Shown here one piece after another: positions 26,829-35,544 of a DNA stretch of 64,000 nucleotides. The stretch's first letter is position 1, and every line of letters begins with the position of its first letter. The position numbers and the translations under genes were made by a program. Source of the DNA: Hyphomicrobiales bacterium. GTDB taxonomy: Bacteria > Pseudomonadota > Alphaproteobacteria > Rhizobiales > Kaistiaceae. A model generated the notes under the pieces. That model had not been told where the DNA came from. It did no database searches and worked only from the letters and a program-made list of their open reading frames with translations. The DNA lies in the NCBI GenBank assembly GCA_017305635.1, contig JAFKKF010000009.1, positions 1 through 64,000 of the forward strand. The letters run 5' to 3'.

Positions 26829-27785
26829 ATGCGGATCGCACTTTCCGATCTCGCGCGGAACCAGCGTGGCCGGCTGCAGCAGCTTCTCGCGGCGAGCGAC
26901 GAGCTGGTCGATTTCGATGCGGTGCCCGGCGGCTCCAACGACGTCGACGTGCTGATCGCCTCGCGCCTCGGGCCAGAGGAGGCGGCGCGCGTCCGCGTGC
27001 GCCTCCTGCAGGTGCCGGGGGCGGGCACCGACAAGATCGCGCTCGACGCGGTTTCGCCGGATACCTGGATCTGCAACGCCTACGAGCATGAGGCACCGAT
27101 TGCGGAATACGTGCTGGCGGCGATGCTCGAGGCGACGGTGAACCTCCCGGCGCTCGCCCGGCAGATCCCGGACAAGGGCTGGGCGGGCGCCTATTTCTCG
27201 CGCCGACCGCATGGCGAGCTCCTCGGGAGGACGGTCGGGCTGGTCGGGCTCGGCCATATCGGCGCGGCAGTGGCGGCGCGGGCGAAGGCCTTCGGCATGC
27301 GGGTCATGGCGGTGGTCTCGCGGCCGCGGGCGGGCGCGCCGGACGTCGACTGGATCGGCACTGCCGACCGGCTCGGCGAGATGCTGGCGGCGGCGGATTT
27401 CGTCGTGCTCGCCTGCCCGCTCACCGAGGCGACCCACGGCATGATCGGCGCGAAGGAATTGGCGGCAATGAAGCCGGAGGCGCTGCTGATCAACGTGGCG
27501 CGAGCGGAGGTCGCCGACGAGGCGGCGCTCTACGAGGCGCTGCAGGCGGGCGGCATCGGCGGTGCCGTGCTCGATCCGTGGTATGCCTATCCGTCCGGCC
27601 CCGAGGATGCGTCGGCGCAGCCGTCGCGCTATCCCTTCGGCGAACTGCCCAACGTGAAGATGACGGCGCATTCGGCCGGCTGGACCGACGGCGTCTGGGC
27701 GCGGCGCTGCCGGCTCTTCGCGGAGAACATCCGCCGGCTCGGCGCCGGCGAGGCGCTCCTCAACGTCGTCCAGGCGCCGCGATGA
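26829..27785 (+). CDS. D-isomer specific 2-hydroxyacid dehydrogenase-like protein
   Basis: 318 residues of the PGDH-like family. NAD loop GLVGLGHIG (137-145), Arg225 in NVARAEVAD and His281 in MTAHSAG are in place. The third catalytic residue, a Glu normally 29 residues after the Arg, is Tyr254 here (LDPWYAYPSG), so the hydride-transfer chemistry or substrate may differ from standard 2-hydroxyacid dehydrogenases. It starts 3 bases after kdgD and ends in a 4-base ATGA overlap with the next gene, so the three are one transcript. A hexonate or uronate derivative is a reasonable guess for the substrate. Confidence 0.85.
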   Translation: MRIALSDLARNQRGRLQQLLAASDELVDFDAVPGGSNDVDVLIASRLGPEEAARVRVRLLQVPGAGTDKIALDAVSPDTWICNAYEHEAPIAEYVLAAMLEATVNLPALARQIPDKGWAGAYFSRRPHGELLGRTVGLVGLGHIGAAVAARAKAFGMRVMAVVSRPRAGAPDVDWIGTADRLGEMLAAADFVVLACPLTEATHGMIGAKELAAMKPEALLINVARAEVADEAALYEALQAGGIGGAVLDPWYAYPSGPEDASAQPSRYPFGELPNVKMTAHSAGWTDGVWARRCRLFAENIRRLGAGEALLNVVQAPR

Positions 27786-28591
27786 GCAGCGGCGGGATAT
27801 CGACGGTCTCGGCGAGCTCGCAGGTCAATGCCGGCAATCGCGGGCACGTCATCGTCTCCGGCTCCTATGGCGGTGAATACAACGCCTACCATGCCGGCAA
27901 ATGGGGGCTGCGCGGCGTCGTCCTCAACGATGCGGGCGTGGGCTTCGGGGATGCCGGGATACGCGGGCTCGCCTATCTCGACCGGATCGGGCTGCCGGCG
28001 GCGACGGCGGATGCCTGGACCTGCCACATCGCGGACGGCGCGCACATGCTGGAGCACGGCATCGTCAGCCACGTGAACGAGGCGGCAGCGCGCCTCGGCT
28101 GCCGTGTCGGCGAGAGCGTGCGGGCCGTCGCCGAGCGCATGAGCAACGCGCCGGTCGTGGAGGGCGAGCTGCCGCCGATCGCGGGGGGCGAGCGCCATAC
28201 CATCCGCGACGTTGCCGGCATGCCGCCGGTGATCTGCCTCGATGCGGCGCCCATGCTGGTGCCGGCGGATGCCGGGGCGATCGCCGTCACCGGGTCGCAT
28301 GCCGCGCTGTTCCGCGGGCAGCCGGACAACGTCATCTCGATCGACCTCACCGGCATATTCTTCAGCGACGGCGGGATGGGCATGGACGGTGCCGGCATCA
28401 CGCGCCTCGCCGATCTCGACAAGCGTGGCATGCCCGCCGGGGCGGCCGCGGCGGCGAGTGCCTCGATCGGCAATTCGCGCTCGATCTACGAGCGCGGCGT
28501 GCTCTCGAACGTCAACGAAGCGGCGCGGCGACTGGGGATCGTGCCGGGCATGCGGGTCGCCGAAGCGGTCGAGCGGCTCTCCCGCCCCTAG
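27782..28591 (+). CDS. Uncharacterised protein with two internal repeats
   Basis: 269 residues built from two related units of about 100 residues, roughly 22-120 and 167-266. Shared landmarks: SGSYGG / TGSHAA; VLNDAGVGFGDAGI / FFSDGGMGMDGAGI; LAYLDRIGLPAATA / LADLDKRGMPAGAA; GIVSHVNEAAARLG / GVLSNVNEAARRLG. There is no signal peptide or membrane segment. I do not recognise a characterised family. Its ATGA overlap with the dehydrogenase gene indicates stoichiometric co-translation and a role in the same acid-sugar pathway. Confidence 0.75.
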   Translation: MSSGGISTVSASSQVNAGNRGHVIVSGSYGGEYNAYHAGKWGLRGVVLNDAGVGFGDAGIRGLAYLDRIGLPAATADAWTCHIADGAHMLEHGIVSHVNEAAARLGCRVGESVRAVAERMSNAPVVEGELPPIAGGERHTIRDVAGMPPVICLDAAPMLVPADAGAIAVTGSHAALFRGQPDNVISIDLTGIFFSDGGMGMDGAGITRLADLDKRGMPAGAAAAASASIGNSRSIYERGVLSNVNEAARRLGIVPGMRVAEAVERLSRP

Positions 28592-28603
28592 AAGGCGCCG
28601 CGC

Positions 28604-29659
28604 TCAGCGGCCGGCGCGCCAGCCGCGCAGCTTCTCGAAGATGCGCGGGATCGAGATCACCGCGATCAGCAGCGCGCCGATATAGACGCTGACCACCTGG
28701 CCGGGGATGTTGTTGATCGACATGCCGAAGCGGACGAGGCCGAGGACGAGGACGGCGAGGAACACGCCGAGGATCGAGCCGACGCCGCCGGCGATGGAGA
28801 CGCCGCCGAGGATGACCATGGTGACGATGTCGAGCTCCCAGCCGATGGCGATGTTGGAGCGCATCGAGCCGAGGCGCGCGGTGAGCAGCGCGCCGGCGAG
28901 GCCGGACATGATGCCGGAGAGCACGAAGAGGAAGAAGCGCAGGCGGTCGACCGGGATGCCCGAGAAGCGGGCGGCAATCGGGTTGGAGCCGATGGCGAAG
29001 AGCTTGCGGCCGACGGCGGTAGTGTGGAGGACGATGCCGAAGACGACCGCGAGAATGAGGAAGATGAGGAACGAGAGCGGCACCGGCGGCACGAAGAGCC
29101 AGGGCACGCTCGTCTCGGTCATCTGGATGAAATAGTTCTGCCCGAGGTCGAGGAAGGGCTGCGGATACTTGGTCAGGGCCTGGTCGCCGAGGATGACCTG
29201 GGTGAGGCCGCGGAAGAGCGACATGGTGCCGATGGTGACGACGATCGAGGGCAGCCGGAACCAGGTGACCAGGGCGCCGTTGAAGGCGCCGCAGAGGAGC
29301 CCTACGCCGATGCCGACGACGAAGAGCATGGCCGGGCTCCAGCCGGCCGCGGCGGCGTAGCCGATGCTCATCGAGGCGAGCGCGACGATGGCGGCGACCG
29401 ACAGGTCGATGTCGCGCACCAGGATGAGGAGGGCCATGGCGAGCGCGATGATCGCCATCTCGGAGAAGTTCGAGGTGGCGTCGGCGAGGTTATAGACGTC
29501 GAGGAAGACGTCGGAGACGAGCGAATTCACCACGACGGTGAGGACGAGGAGGATGACGAGGATCACCTCCCAGCGTAAGAGCGCGTCGCGAAGGCGCCAT
29601 GGCGGCCGGTCGAGGACGGTGTAGCGGTCCTGGCTCTCCTGCGTCACGGGCGCGTTCAT
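28604..29659 (-). CDS. rhaQ: RhaQ-type sugar ABC transporter permease
   Basis: 351-residue CUT2 permease. Eight or more hydrophobic segments; the DIDLSVAAIVALASM motif after the second span is diagnostic of the family, and the AIGSNPIAARFSGIPVDRLR loop contacts the ATPase. The last gene of the RhaSTPQ-type importer, overlapping the preceding permease by 4 bases. Stop is 12 bases from the convergent repeat-protein gene. Gene order S-T-P-Q matches the rhizobial rhamnose importer, but no rhamnose kinase, isomerase or mutarotase gene is nearby. Confidence 0.8.
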   Translation of the reverse strand: MNAPVTQESQDRYTVLDRPPWRLRDALLRWEVILVILLVLTVVVNSLVSDVFLDVYNLADATSNFSEMAIIALAMALLILVRDIDLSVAAIVALASMSIGYAAAAGWSPAMLFVVGIGVGLLCGAFNGALVTWFRLPSIVVTIGTMSLFRGLTQVILGDQALTKYPQPFLDLGQNYFIQMTETSVPWLFVPPVPLSFLIFLILAVVFGIVLHTTAVGRKLFAIGSNPIAARFSGIPVDRLRFFLFVLSGIMSGLAGALLTARLGSMRSNIAIGWELDIVTMVILGGVSIAGGVGSILGVFLAVLVLGLVRFGMSINNIPGQVVSVYIGALLIAVISIPRIFEKLRGWRAGR

Positions 29660-30669
29660 GTCCCGGCCCTCCGCATGGCGCGCGATGTCCTGCCGAGGCG
29701 GCGCGCTTCGGGGAGGATCAGCTTGTCCGGCCGGCGTTCGGCGCGGGCATTGATGACGACGGCGGCGAGGATGACCGCTCCGGCGATCGCCATCTGCCAG
29801 AAGGGCGAGATCTGGAGGACGGGGAGCGCGGTGTTGACGATGCCGAGGAAGAGCGCGCCGAGGACGGTGCCGGCGACCGTGCCGACGCCGCCGCCGATGG
29901 AGACGCCGCCGATGACGCAGGCGGCGATGACGGTGAGCTCATAGCCGCTGGCGATCTCGGAATAGGCGACGCCGTAGCGGGCGACCCAAAGATAGCCGCA
30001 GAGGCCGGAGACGGCGCCGGCGATGGAATAGGCGAGGAATTCCTGCCAGCCCTGGCTGATGCCGCAATAGCGGGCGGCGACGGGATTGCCGCCGACGGCG
30101 TAGAAGCCGCGGCCGGTGCGCGTCAGGTTGAGGAAGAGCCAGAAGAGGATGGTCACGCCGATGGCGATCCAGATCGGCGTGGTGAGGCCGAGGAAGGCCT
30201 GCTTCGGGAAGGCCTGGAACTCGACGCCCATCTCGGAGGCGTTCACCTGGTCGCCGCCGGCGAGGATGATGATCATGCCGCGATAGACGGCGAGCGTGCC
30301 GAGGGTGACGACGATCGGCGGAATGCCGAGGATGGCGATGAGGCCGCCATTGATCATGCCGAGGAGCAGGCCGACGGCGACGCCGGTCGCGATCATCAGG
30401 ACGAGCGGGACGTCCGGATAATACTGGCTGACCAGCGCGGCGACGAAACCGGAGAGCGCGAGGTTGGCGGCGACCGAGAGGTCGATGCCGCGGGTGAGGA
30501 TGACCACCATCTGCGCCAGCGCCATCATGAACAGCACCGACGTCTCGGTGAGCATGTCGGAGATGTTCTGCCACTGGACGAAGACGGAATCGTAGGCGCC
30601 GATGGCGGCGACCGCGATGGCGAGGATGAGGGCGAGAATGAGCTCGCGGGACTTGAGGAGCGCGGTCAC
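29656..30669 (-). CDS. rhaP: RhaP-type sugar ABC transporter permease
   Basis: 337 residues with the CUT2 motif RGIDLSVAANLALSGF and the cytoplasmic loop AVGGNPVAARYCGISQGW. It is the second permease of a heterodimeric channel with the 28604 product, with which it overlaps by 4 bases, and it overlaps the ATPase gene by 4 bases too. The string of ATGA overlaps indicates strict translational coupling of the three membrane-complex subunits. Confidence 0.8.
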   Translation of the reverse strand: MTALLKSRELILALILAIAVAAIGAYDSVFVQWQNISDMLTETSVLFMMALAQMVVILTRGIDLSVAANLALSGFVAALVSQYYPDVPLVLMIATGVAVGLLLGMINGGLIAILGIPPIVVTLGTLAVYRGMIIILAGGDQVNASEMGVEFQAFPKQAFLGLTTPIWIAIGVTILFWLFLNLTRTGRGFYAVGGNPVAARYCGISQGWQEFLAYSIAGAVSGLCGYLWVARYGVAYSEIASGYELTVIAACVIGGVSIGGGVGTVAGTVLGALFLGIVNTALPVLQISPFWQMAIAGAVILAAVVINARAERRPDKLILPEARRLGRTSRAMRRAGT

Positions 30670-32168
30670 GCGGCCTCCTTGCGGGCGCCGGTGGCGGCAC
30701 CGACGATCTCCTCGGCGCTCCAGCGTCCGCGCTGGAACTCCTCAACCATGCGTCCTTCCTTCATGACGATGAGGCGGTCGGCGAGGCCCATGACCTCGGG
30801 AAGCTCCGAGGAGATGAGGACGACGGCGAGGCCGTCGCCGGCGAGCTCGCCGATGAAATCATGCACGGCCGCCTTGGAGCCGATGTCGATGCCCTTGGTC
30901 GGCTCGTCGAGGACGATGACCTTGGGGCGCGTCGCCAGCCACTTGGCGATGACCACCTTCTGCTGGTTGCCGCCGGAAAGCTCGGCGAGGCGCTGCTCCC
31001 AGTTCGCGGCCTTCACCGCAAGGCGCCGGCCGAGGCGCCGCGTCTCGGTCATTTCGAGCGCGCGCGACAGGAAGAGACCGCGGACATACTTGCCGAGATT
31101 GGCGAGGGTGATGTTCTCGCGGATGCCGAGGGAGAGGATCGCGCCCTGGTCCTGGCGATCCTCGGGCACGTAGGAGATGCCGGCGCGGATCGCGTCGGAG
31201 GGCGAGCCGATCGAGAGCCGGCGCCCCTCGAGGGTGACCGTGCCGCGCGTCATCGGGGTGATGCCGAAGAGGCCCTGCATGGCCTCGGTGCGGCCGGCGC
31301 CGACGAGGCCATAGAGGCCGAGGATCTCGCCCTTCCTGAGGTCGAATGAGACGTCGGCATATTCGGTGGCGTTGGAAAGGTTCTTGACCGAGAGGACGAC
31401 GTCGCCGATCGGCACCTCGCGCTTCGGGAAGACCTGGTCGACCGGACGGCCGACCATCATGCGCACGAGCTGGGCCTCGTTGACGGAGGCGATGGGGCCG
31501 TCGCCGACCTTCTCGCCGTCGCGGAGGCACACGAAGTCGTCGGCGATGCGGAAGATCTCATCGAACTTGTGGCTGATGAAGACGATGGCGTGGCCCTCCG
31601 CCTTCAGCTGCGCGACGATGCGGAAGAGGTCGTCGATCTCGTTGGCCGAGAGCGCTGCGGTCGGCTCGTCCATGATGACGACCTGGGCATCGTGGGAGAG
31701 GGCGCGGGCGATCTCGACCAGATGCTTCTGGGCGACCGACAGGCGCTTCAGCGGAAAGGCGGGCGGGATCGGCGCATCGATGCGATTCAGGAGGTCGGCC
31801 GAGCGGGCGCGCATGCCGGCCCAGTCGACCGCGCCGGTCGGGCCGACGGGCATGTGGCCCATGAAGATGTTCTCGGCGACGGTGAGCTCGTCGAACATCA
31901 CCGTTTCCTGGTGGATCGCGGCGATGCCCGCCGCCCAGGCGTCGCGCGGCGAGGCGAAGTGCCGGGCCTCGCCCTTGACACGAATCTCGCCGGCGTCCGG
32001 CCGGTAGATGCCGGTGAGGATCTTGACGATGGTGGACTTGCCGGCGCCGTTCTCGCCGATCAGCGCCGTCACCCGGCCGGGAGTGAGCGAGAGGCTGACG
32101 TCATGGAGGGCGCGGACGCCGGGGAAGCTCTTCGATACGCCGGTAAGGGTGAGGACGGGATCGGGCAT
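30666..32168 (-). CDS. rhaT: RhaT-type sugar ABC transporter ATP-binding protein
   Basis: 500 residues with two ATPase halves. The first has Walker A GENGAGKST, Q-loop AIHQETVMF, signature LSVAQKHLVEIARAL and MDEPTAALS. The second has the degenerate GLVGAGRTE, signature LSGGNQQKVVIAKW and intact IVLDEPTKGIDIG. Its neighbour binding protein belongs to the RhaS group. It lies 83 bases after the binding-protein gene. Confidence 0.86.
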   Translation of the reverse strand: MPDPVLTLTGVSKSFPGVRALHDVSLSLTPGRVTALIGENGAGKSTIVKILTGIYRPDAGEIRVKGEARHFASPRDAWAAGIAAIHQETVMFDELTVAENIFMGHMPVGPTGAVDWAGMRARSADLLNRIDAPIPPAFPLKRLSVAQKHLVEIARALSHDAQVVIMDEPTAALSANEIDDLFRIVAQLKAEGHAIVFISHKFDEIFRIADDFVCLRDGEKVGDGPIASVNEAQLVRMMVGRPVDQVFPKREVPIGDVVLSVKNLSNATEYADVSFDLRKGEILGLYGLVGAGRTEAMQGLFGITPMTRGTVTLEGRRLSIGSPSDAIRAGISYVPEDRQDQGAILSLGIRENITLANLGKYVRGLFLSRALEMTETRRLGRRLAVKAANWEQRLAELSGGNQQKVVIAKWLATRPKVIVLDEPTKGIDIGSKAAVHDFIGELAGDGLAVVLISSELPEVMGLADRLIVMKEGRMVEEFQRGRWSAEEIVGAATGARKEAA

Positions 32169-32251
32169 GGCGACCGGCGGCGGGATCGAGGAAAGACGGC
32201 CATGGCCGGATCGCTCCGGTCATGGCCAATGGCGTTGGAACCGGGTCGCGA

Positions 32252-33274
32252 TCAGAAGATCTTCGCGAACTCTTCCACGTTCGACTTATCGAAGACGAAG
32301 GGCTCGCCCATGATGCACTCGCCGTCCTTGCCGACGGTGGTCTCGCCCTTCTTGCCCATCGAGAGCTTGGAGCCTTCCGAGGTCGGCTTGCCGTTCAGGA
32401 TGTCGTTCATGATGAAGGTCGAGGAATAGCCGTACTCGACCGGGTTCCAGATGGCGAAGGTGTCGCAGGCGCCCTTCAGCACGTAGTCCTTCATCTCCGA
32501 AGGCAGGCCGAGGCCGGTGATGAAGACCTTGCCGACGAGGTCGCCGTCGACGATCGCCTTGGCGCCCGAACGGATGCCGATGGTGGTCGGCGAGATGACG
32601 CCCTTGAGGTTCGGGTGGGACTTAATCAGGCCCTGCATCTCGCGGTAGCTCTTGTCGTCCTGGTCGTCGCCGTAGACGGTCGCGACCAGCGGCATGTCCT
32701 TGTATTCCGGCTTCTTCCACTCTTCCTTCATGGCCTCGATCCAGGAATTCTGGTTGGTCATGGTGGAAGCGGCGGAGAGGATGGCGACCTCGCCCTTGCC
32801 GCCGAGGGTCTTGGCGATCATCTGCACCTGCTTGGCGCCGATGAGCGGGGTCGAGGAGGCCGAGAGGTGGACGAGGCGGCCGGCCGGGGCGATGGCCGAG
32901 TCGAAACTCATCACCTTGATGCCGCGCTGGGCCGCCTTCTTGCCGACCGGCACGAGGGCGTCGGCGTCGTTGGCCGAGACGATGATGCCGTCGACCTTCT
33001 GGGCGATCTGGGCGTCGATCACGGCGATCTGGTCTTCCGCGGTCGGCTTGGCGGAGGCGGTGTAGATGATGTCGATGCCGCCGATCTCGCCGGCGGCCTG
33101 CTTGGCGCCGTTGGCGCAGGCGTCGAAATAGCTGTTGCCGAGATTCTTGACGATCATGGCGATGCGCCGGTTGCCCGCGGCGCGGACCGGCATCGTCAGG
33201 ATGGCCGGGGCGGCGGCAACGAATGCGGCACCGCCGGCAAGCTTGAAGAGGTTACGACGGGTCGTCGTGGTCAT
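32252..33274 (-). CDS. rhaS: RhaS-type sugar ABC transporter substrate-binding protein
   Basis: Periplasmic binding protein, 340 residues. A twin-arginine-like signal (TTTTRRNLFKLAGGAAFVAAAPA) precedes the mature fold IAMIVKNLGNSYFDACANGAK; the segments IIVSANDADALVP, ILSAASTMTNQN and VYGDDQDDKSYREMQGL match rhizobial rhamnose-binding RhaS from memory. The start at 33274 is preceded by GGGAGGA; an earlier in-frame ATG at 33388 lacks one. It is divergent from the transketolase/xylulokinase pair, so the sugar may be a pentose or pentitol instead of rhamnose. Confidence 0.86.
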   Translation of the reverse strand: MTTTTRRNLFKLAGGAAFVAAAPAILTMPVRAAGNRRIAMIVKNLGNSYFDACANGAKQAAGEIGGIDIIYTASAKPTAEDQIAVIDAQIAQKVDGIIVSANDADALVPVGKKAAQRGIKVMSFDSAIAPAGRLVHLSASSTPLIGAKQVQMIAKTLGGKGEVAILSAASTMTNQNSWIEAMKEEWKKPEYKDMPLVATVYGDDQDDKSYREMQGLIKSHPNLKGVISPTTIGIRSGAKAIVDGDLVGKVFITGLGLPSEMKDYVLKGACDTFAIWNPVEYGYSSTFIMNDILNGKPTSEGSKLSMGKKGETTVGKDGECIMGEPFVFDKSNVEEFAKIF

Positions 33275-33463
33275 GGCAATTCCTCCCTGCCAAAAAGGCT
33301 CTGGTAAGCGTTCATCAGGTGCGCGGGGCACCATCGGGGCACTCATGCAGTTTGTGATTTGCTTTGGCAAGCGCCAAGCATGGGGCATTTCGTCGGACGA
33401 TCGGGGGCGACGCGTCTTACCTCGTATCCCGAAAGCCGCGGCGCGGGCGAGGCTGGGACATGC

Positions 33464-33492
33464 TTGTCACTTTGTCATGACAACTCTATAAA
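33464..33492 (+). promoter_or_regulatory. Sigma-70-like promoter with palindromic operator
   Basis: TTGTCA (33464-33469) and TATAAA (33487-33492) are 17 bases apart, the best promoter match in the window, 34 bases before the transketolase ATG. The spacer holds the perfect 12-base palindrome TTGTCATGACAA (33472-33483), a typical place for a repressor. The rest of the 250-base gap to the divergent rhaS-type gene shows no other clear element. Confidence 0.6.
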
Positions 33493-33525
33493 GTGATAAA
33501 TCGACCCGGGGCCGAGTCCAGCATC

Positions 33526-35520
33526 ATGACCGATCGCCGCCTTCTGGCGAATGCCATTCGCTTTCTCACCGTCGACGTCGTCCAGGAGGCGAAGACCGGG
33601 CATCCCGGCACCGCCATGGGCATGGCGGACATTGCCGAGGTGCTGTGGAACGACTTCCTCCGCCACAATCCCGGCAATCCGCGATGGATCAACCGCGACC
33701 GGTTCGTGCAGTCCAACGGGCACGGATCGATGCTGATCTACTCGCTCCTGCATCTCTCCGGCTATGACCTGACGCTGCAGGACCTGAAGGATCACCGCAA
33801 GCTGCATTCGAAGACGCCGGGCCATCCCGAATATGGCGTCACCGCGGGGGTGGAGACGACGACCGGGCCGCTCGGCCAGGGCTTCGCCTCGGCGGTCGGC
33901 ATGGCGCTGGCGGAGAAGAAGCTGGCGCAGGAGTTCAACCGCGACGGCTTCGACGTCATCGACCATTTCACCTACGTCTTCGCCGGCGACGGCTGCATGA
34001 TGGAGGGCGTCGCCCAGGAGGCGGCCTCGCTCGCCGGCACGCTGAAGCTGAGCAAGCTCATCGCCGTCTATGACGACAACAGGATCTCCATCGACGGCGA
34101 AACCCATGGCTGGTTCGCGGACGACACCGCGGCGCGGTTCCGCGCGCTCGGCTGGAACGTCATCGCCGACGTCGACGGCCATGACGCCGCGGCGGTAGCG
34201 GCGGCCTTCGCGCTCGCCCGCCGCTCGGCGGACAGGCCGACGATGATCTGCTGCCGCACGATCATCGGCTATGGCGCGCCCACCAAGCAGGGCAAGGAAG
34301 AGGTGCACGGTTCGCCCCTCGGGCCGGAGGAGGTCGCGCGCACGCGCGTCCATCTCGGCTGGCCGCACGAGGCCTTCGTCGTGCCGGACGAGGTCCGGAA
34401 AGGGTGGGATGCGCGCCAGCGCGGCGCGGAGGCGGAGAAGGCATGGAACGCCGGCTTCGCCGCCTACAAGGCCGCCCATCCGGCGCTCGCCGCCGAGCTC
34501 GAGCGGCGCTTCGCCGGCGCCCTGCCGGCCGATTTCGAGGCGGTGGTGGCGAGCGAGGCCGAGCGCATCCTCGCCGGCGGCGCGGTCAAGCAGCCGATCC
34601 GCAAGGCATCGAACCGGGTGCTCGGCAACCTCATCAAGGCCGTGCCGGAAATGATCGGCGGCTCGGCCGACGTGTCGCAATCGACGCTCGCCTGGACGGG
34701 CGCCTCGCGCTCGCTGACGCCGGACGACGTGTCCGGCAATTTCGTGCATTACGGCGTGCGCGAGTTCGGCATGTCGGCGATGATGAACGGCATGGCCGCC
34801 CATGGCGGGCTGATCCCCTACGGCTCCTCCTATCTCGTGTTCAGCGACTACAGCCGCAATGCGGTGCGCCTTTCGGCGCTGATGGGGCTGAAGGTCATCT
34901 TCCTCTACACGCACGACTCGATCGGTGTCGGCGAGGACGGACCGACGCACCAGCCCTGCGAGCAACTGGTGGCGCTGAGGGCGATCCCCAACATGTCGCT
35001 GTGGCGTCCGGGCAGCGAGCTCGAGGCGCTCGCCGCCTGGGAGTCGGCGCTGAAGCGCGAGGGACCGAGCGTCATCGTCGCGGCTCGCCAGGACGGCGCC
35101 GTGTTCGCGCACGAGGCCGGCGACCTCGAAGGGATCCGCAGGGGCGGCTACGTGCTGAAGGATGCCGCCGGCAAGCCGGACGTCGTTCTCGTCGCCACGG
35201 GCTCCGAGGTCGCCCTCGCACTGGAAGCGGCGGCGACACTCGAAGGCAAGGGCAGGGCGGTGCGCGTCGTCTCGATCCCGAACGCCAATCTCTTTGCCCG
35301 GCAGGACGGCGCCTACCAGAACGGCGTGCTCGCCTTCGGGACGCCGACGGTCTTCGTGGAAGCGGGCTCCACCTTCTACTGGTACCAGTTCCTGAAGGGG
35401 CCGGGCACGGTGATCGGCGTCGATCGCTTCGGCGAATCCGCGCCGGGACCCGAGGTCTATCGCCTCCTCGGGGTGACGGCGGAGCGGGTGGCCTCCGAGG
35501 CCGAAGCGCTGCTGCGCTAG
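33526..35520 (+). CDS. tkt: Transketolase
   Basis: Thiamine-diphosphate enzyme moving two-carbon ketol units in the pentose phosphate pathway. 664 residues in one chain, full length. N-terminal LTVDVVQEAKTGHPGTAMGMADIAEVLW, TPP/Mg loop GDGCMMEGVAQEAASLAGTL, and the pyrimidine domain with VREFGMSAMMNGMAAHGG all match. It starts at 33526; a GTG 33 bases upstream is possible but overlaps the promoter. It has a second, split transketolase copy at 61830-63730. With xylulokinase 24 bases downstream it forms a pentulose-utilisation unit. Confidence 0.95.
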   Translation: MTDRRLLANAIRFLTVDVVQEAKTGHPGTAMGMADIAEVLWNDFLRHNPGNPRWINRDRFVQSNGHGSMLIYSLLHLSGYDLTLQDLKDHRKLHSKTPGHPEYGVTAGVETTTGPLGQGFASAVGMALAEKKLAQEFNRDGFDVIDHFTYVFAGDGCMMEGVAQEAASLAGTLKLSKLIAVYDDNRISIDGETHGWFADDTAARFRALGWNVIADVDGHDAAAVAAAFALARRSADRPTMICCRTIIGYGAPTKQGKEEVHGSPLGPEEVARTRVHLGWPHEAFVVPDEVRKGWDARQRGAEAEKAWNAGFAAYKAAHPALAAELERRFAGALPADFEAVVASEAERILAGGAVKQPIRKASNRVLGNLIKAVPEMIGGSADVSQSTLAWTGASRSLTPDDVSGNFVHYGVREFGMSAMMNGMAAHGGLIPYGSSYLVFSDYSRNAVRLSALMGLKVIFLYTHDSIGVGEDGPTHQPCEQLVALRAIPNMSLWRPGSELEALAAWESALKREGPSVIVAARQDGAVFAHEAGDLEGIRRGGYVLKDAAGKPDVVLVATGSEVALALEAAATLEGKGRAVRVVSIPNANLFARQDGAYQNGVLAFGTPTVFVEAGSTFYWYQFLKGPGTVIGVDRFGESAPGPEVYRLLGVTAERVASEAEALLR

Positions 35521-35544
35521 CCGGGAACCGGCGGGAGGCGCGGC

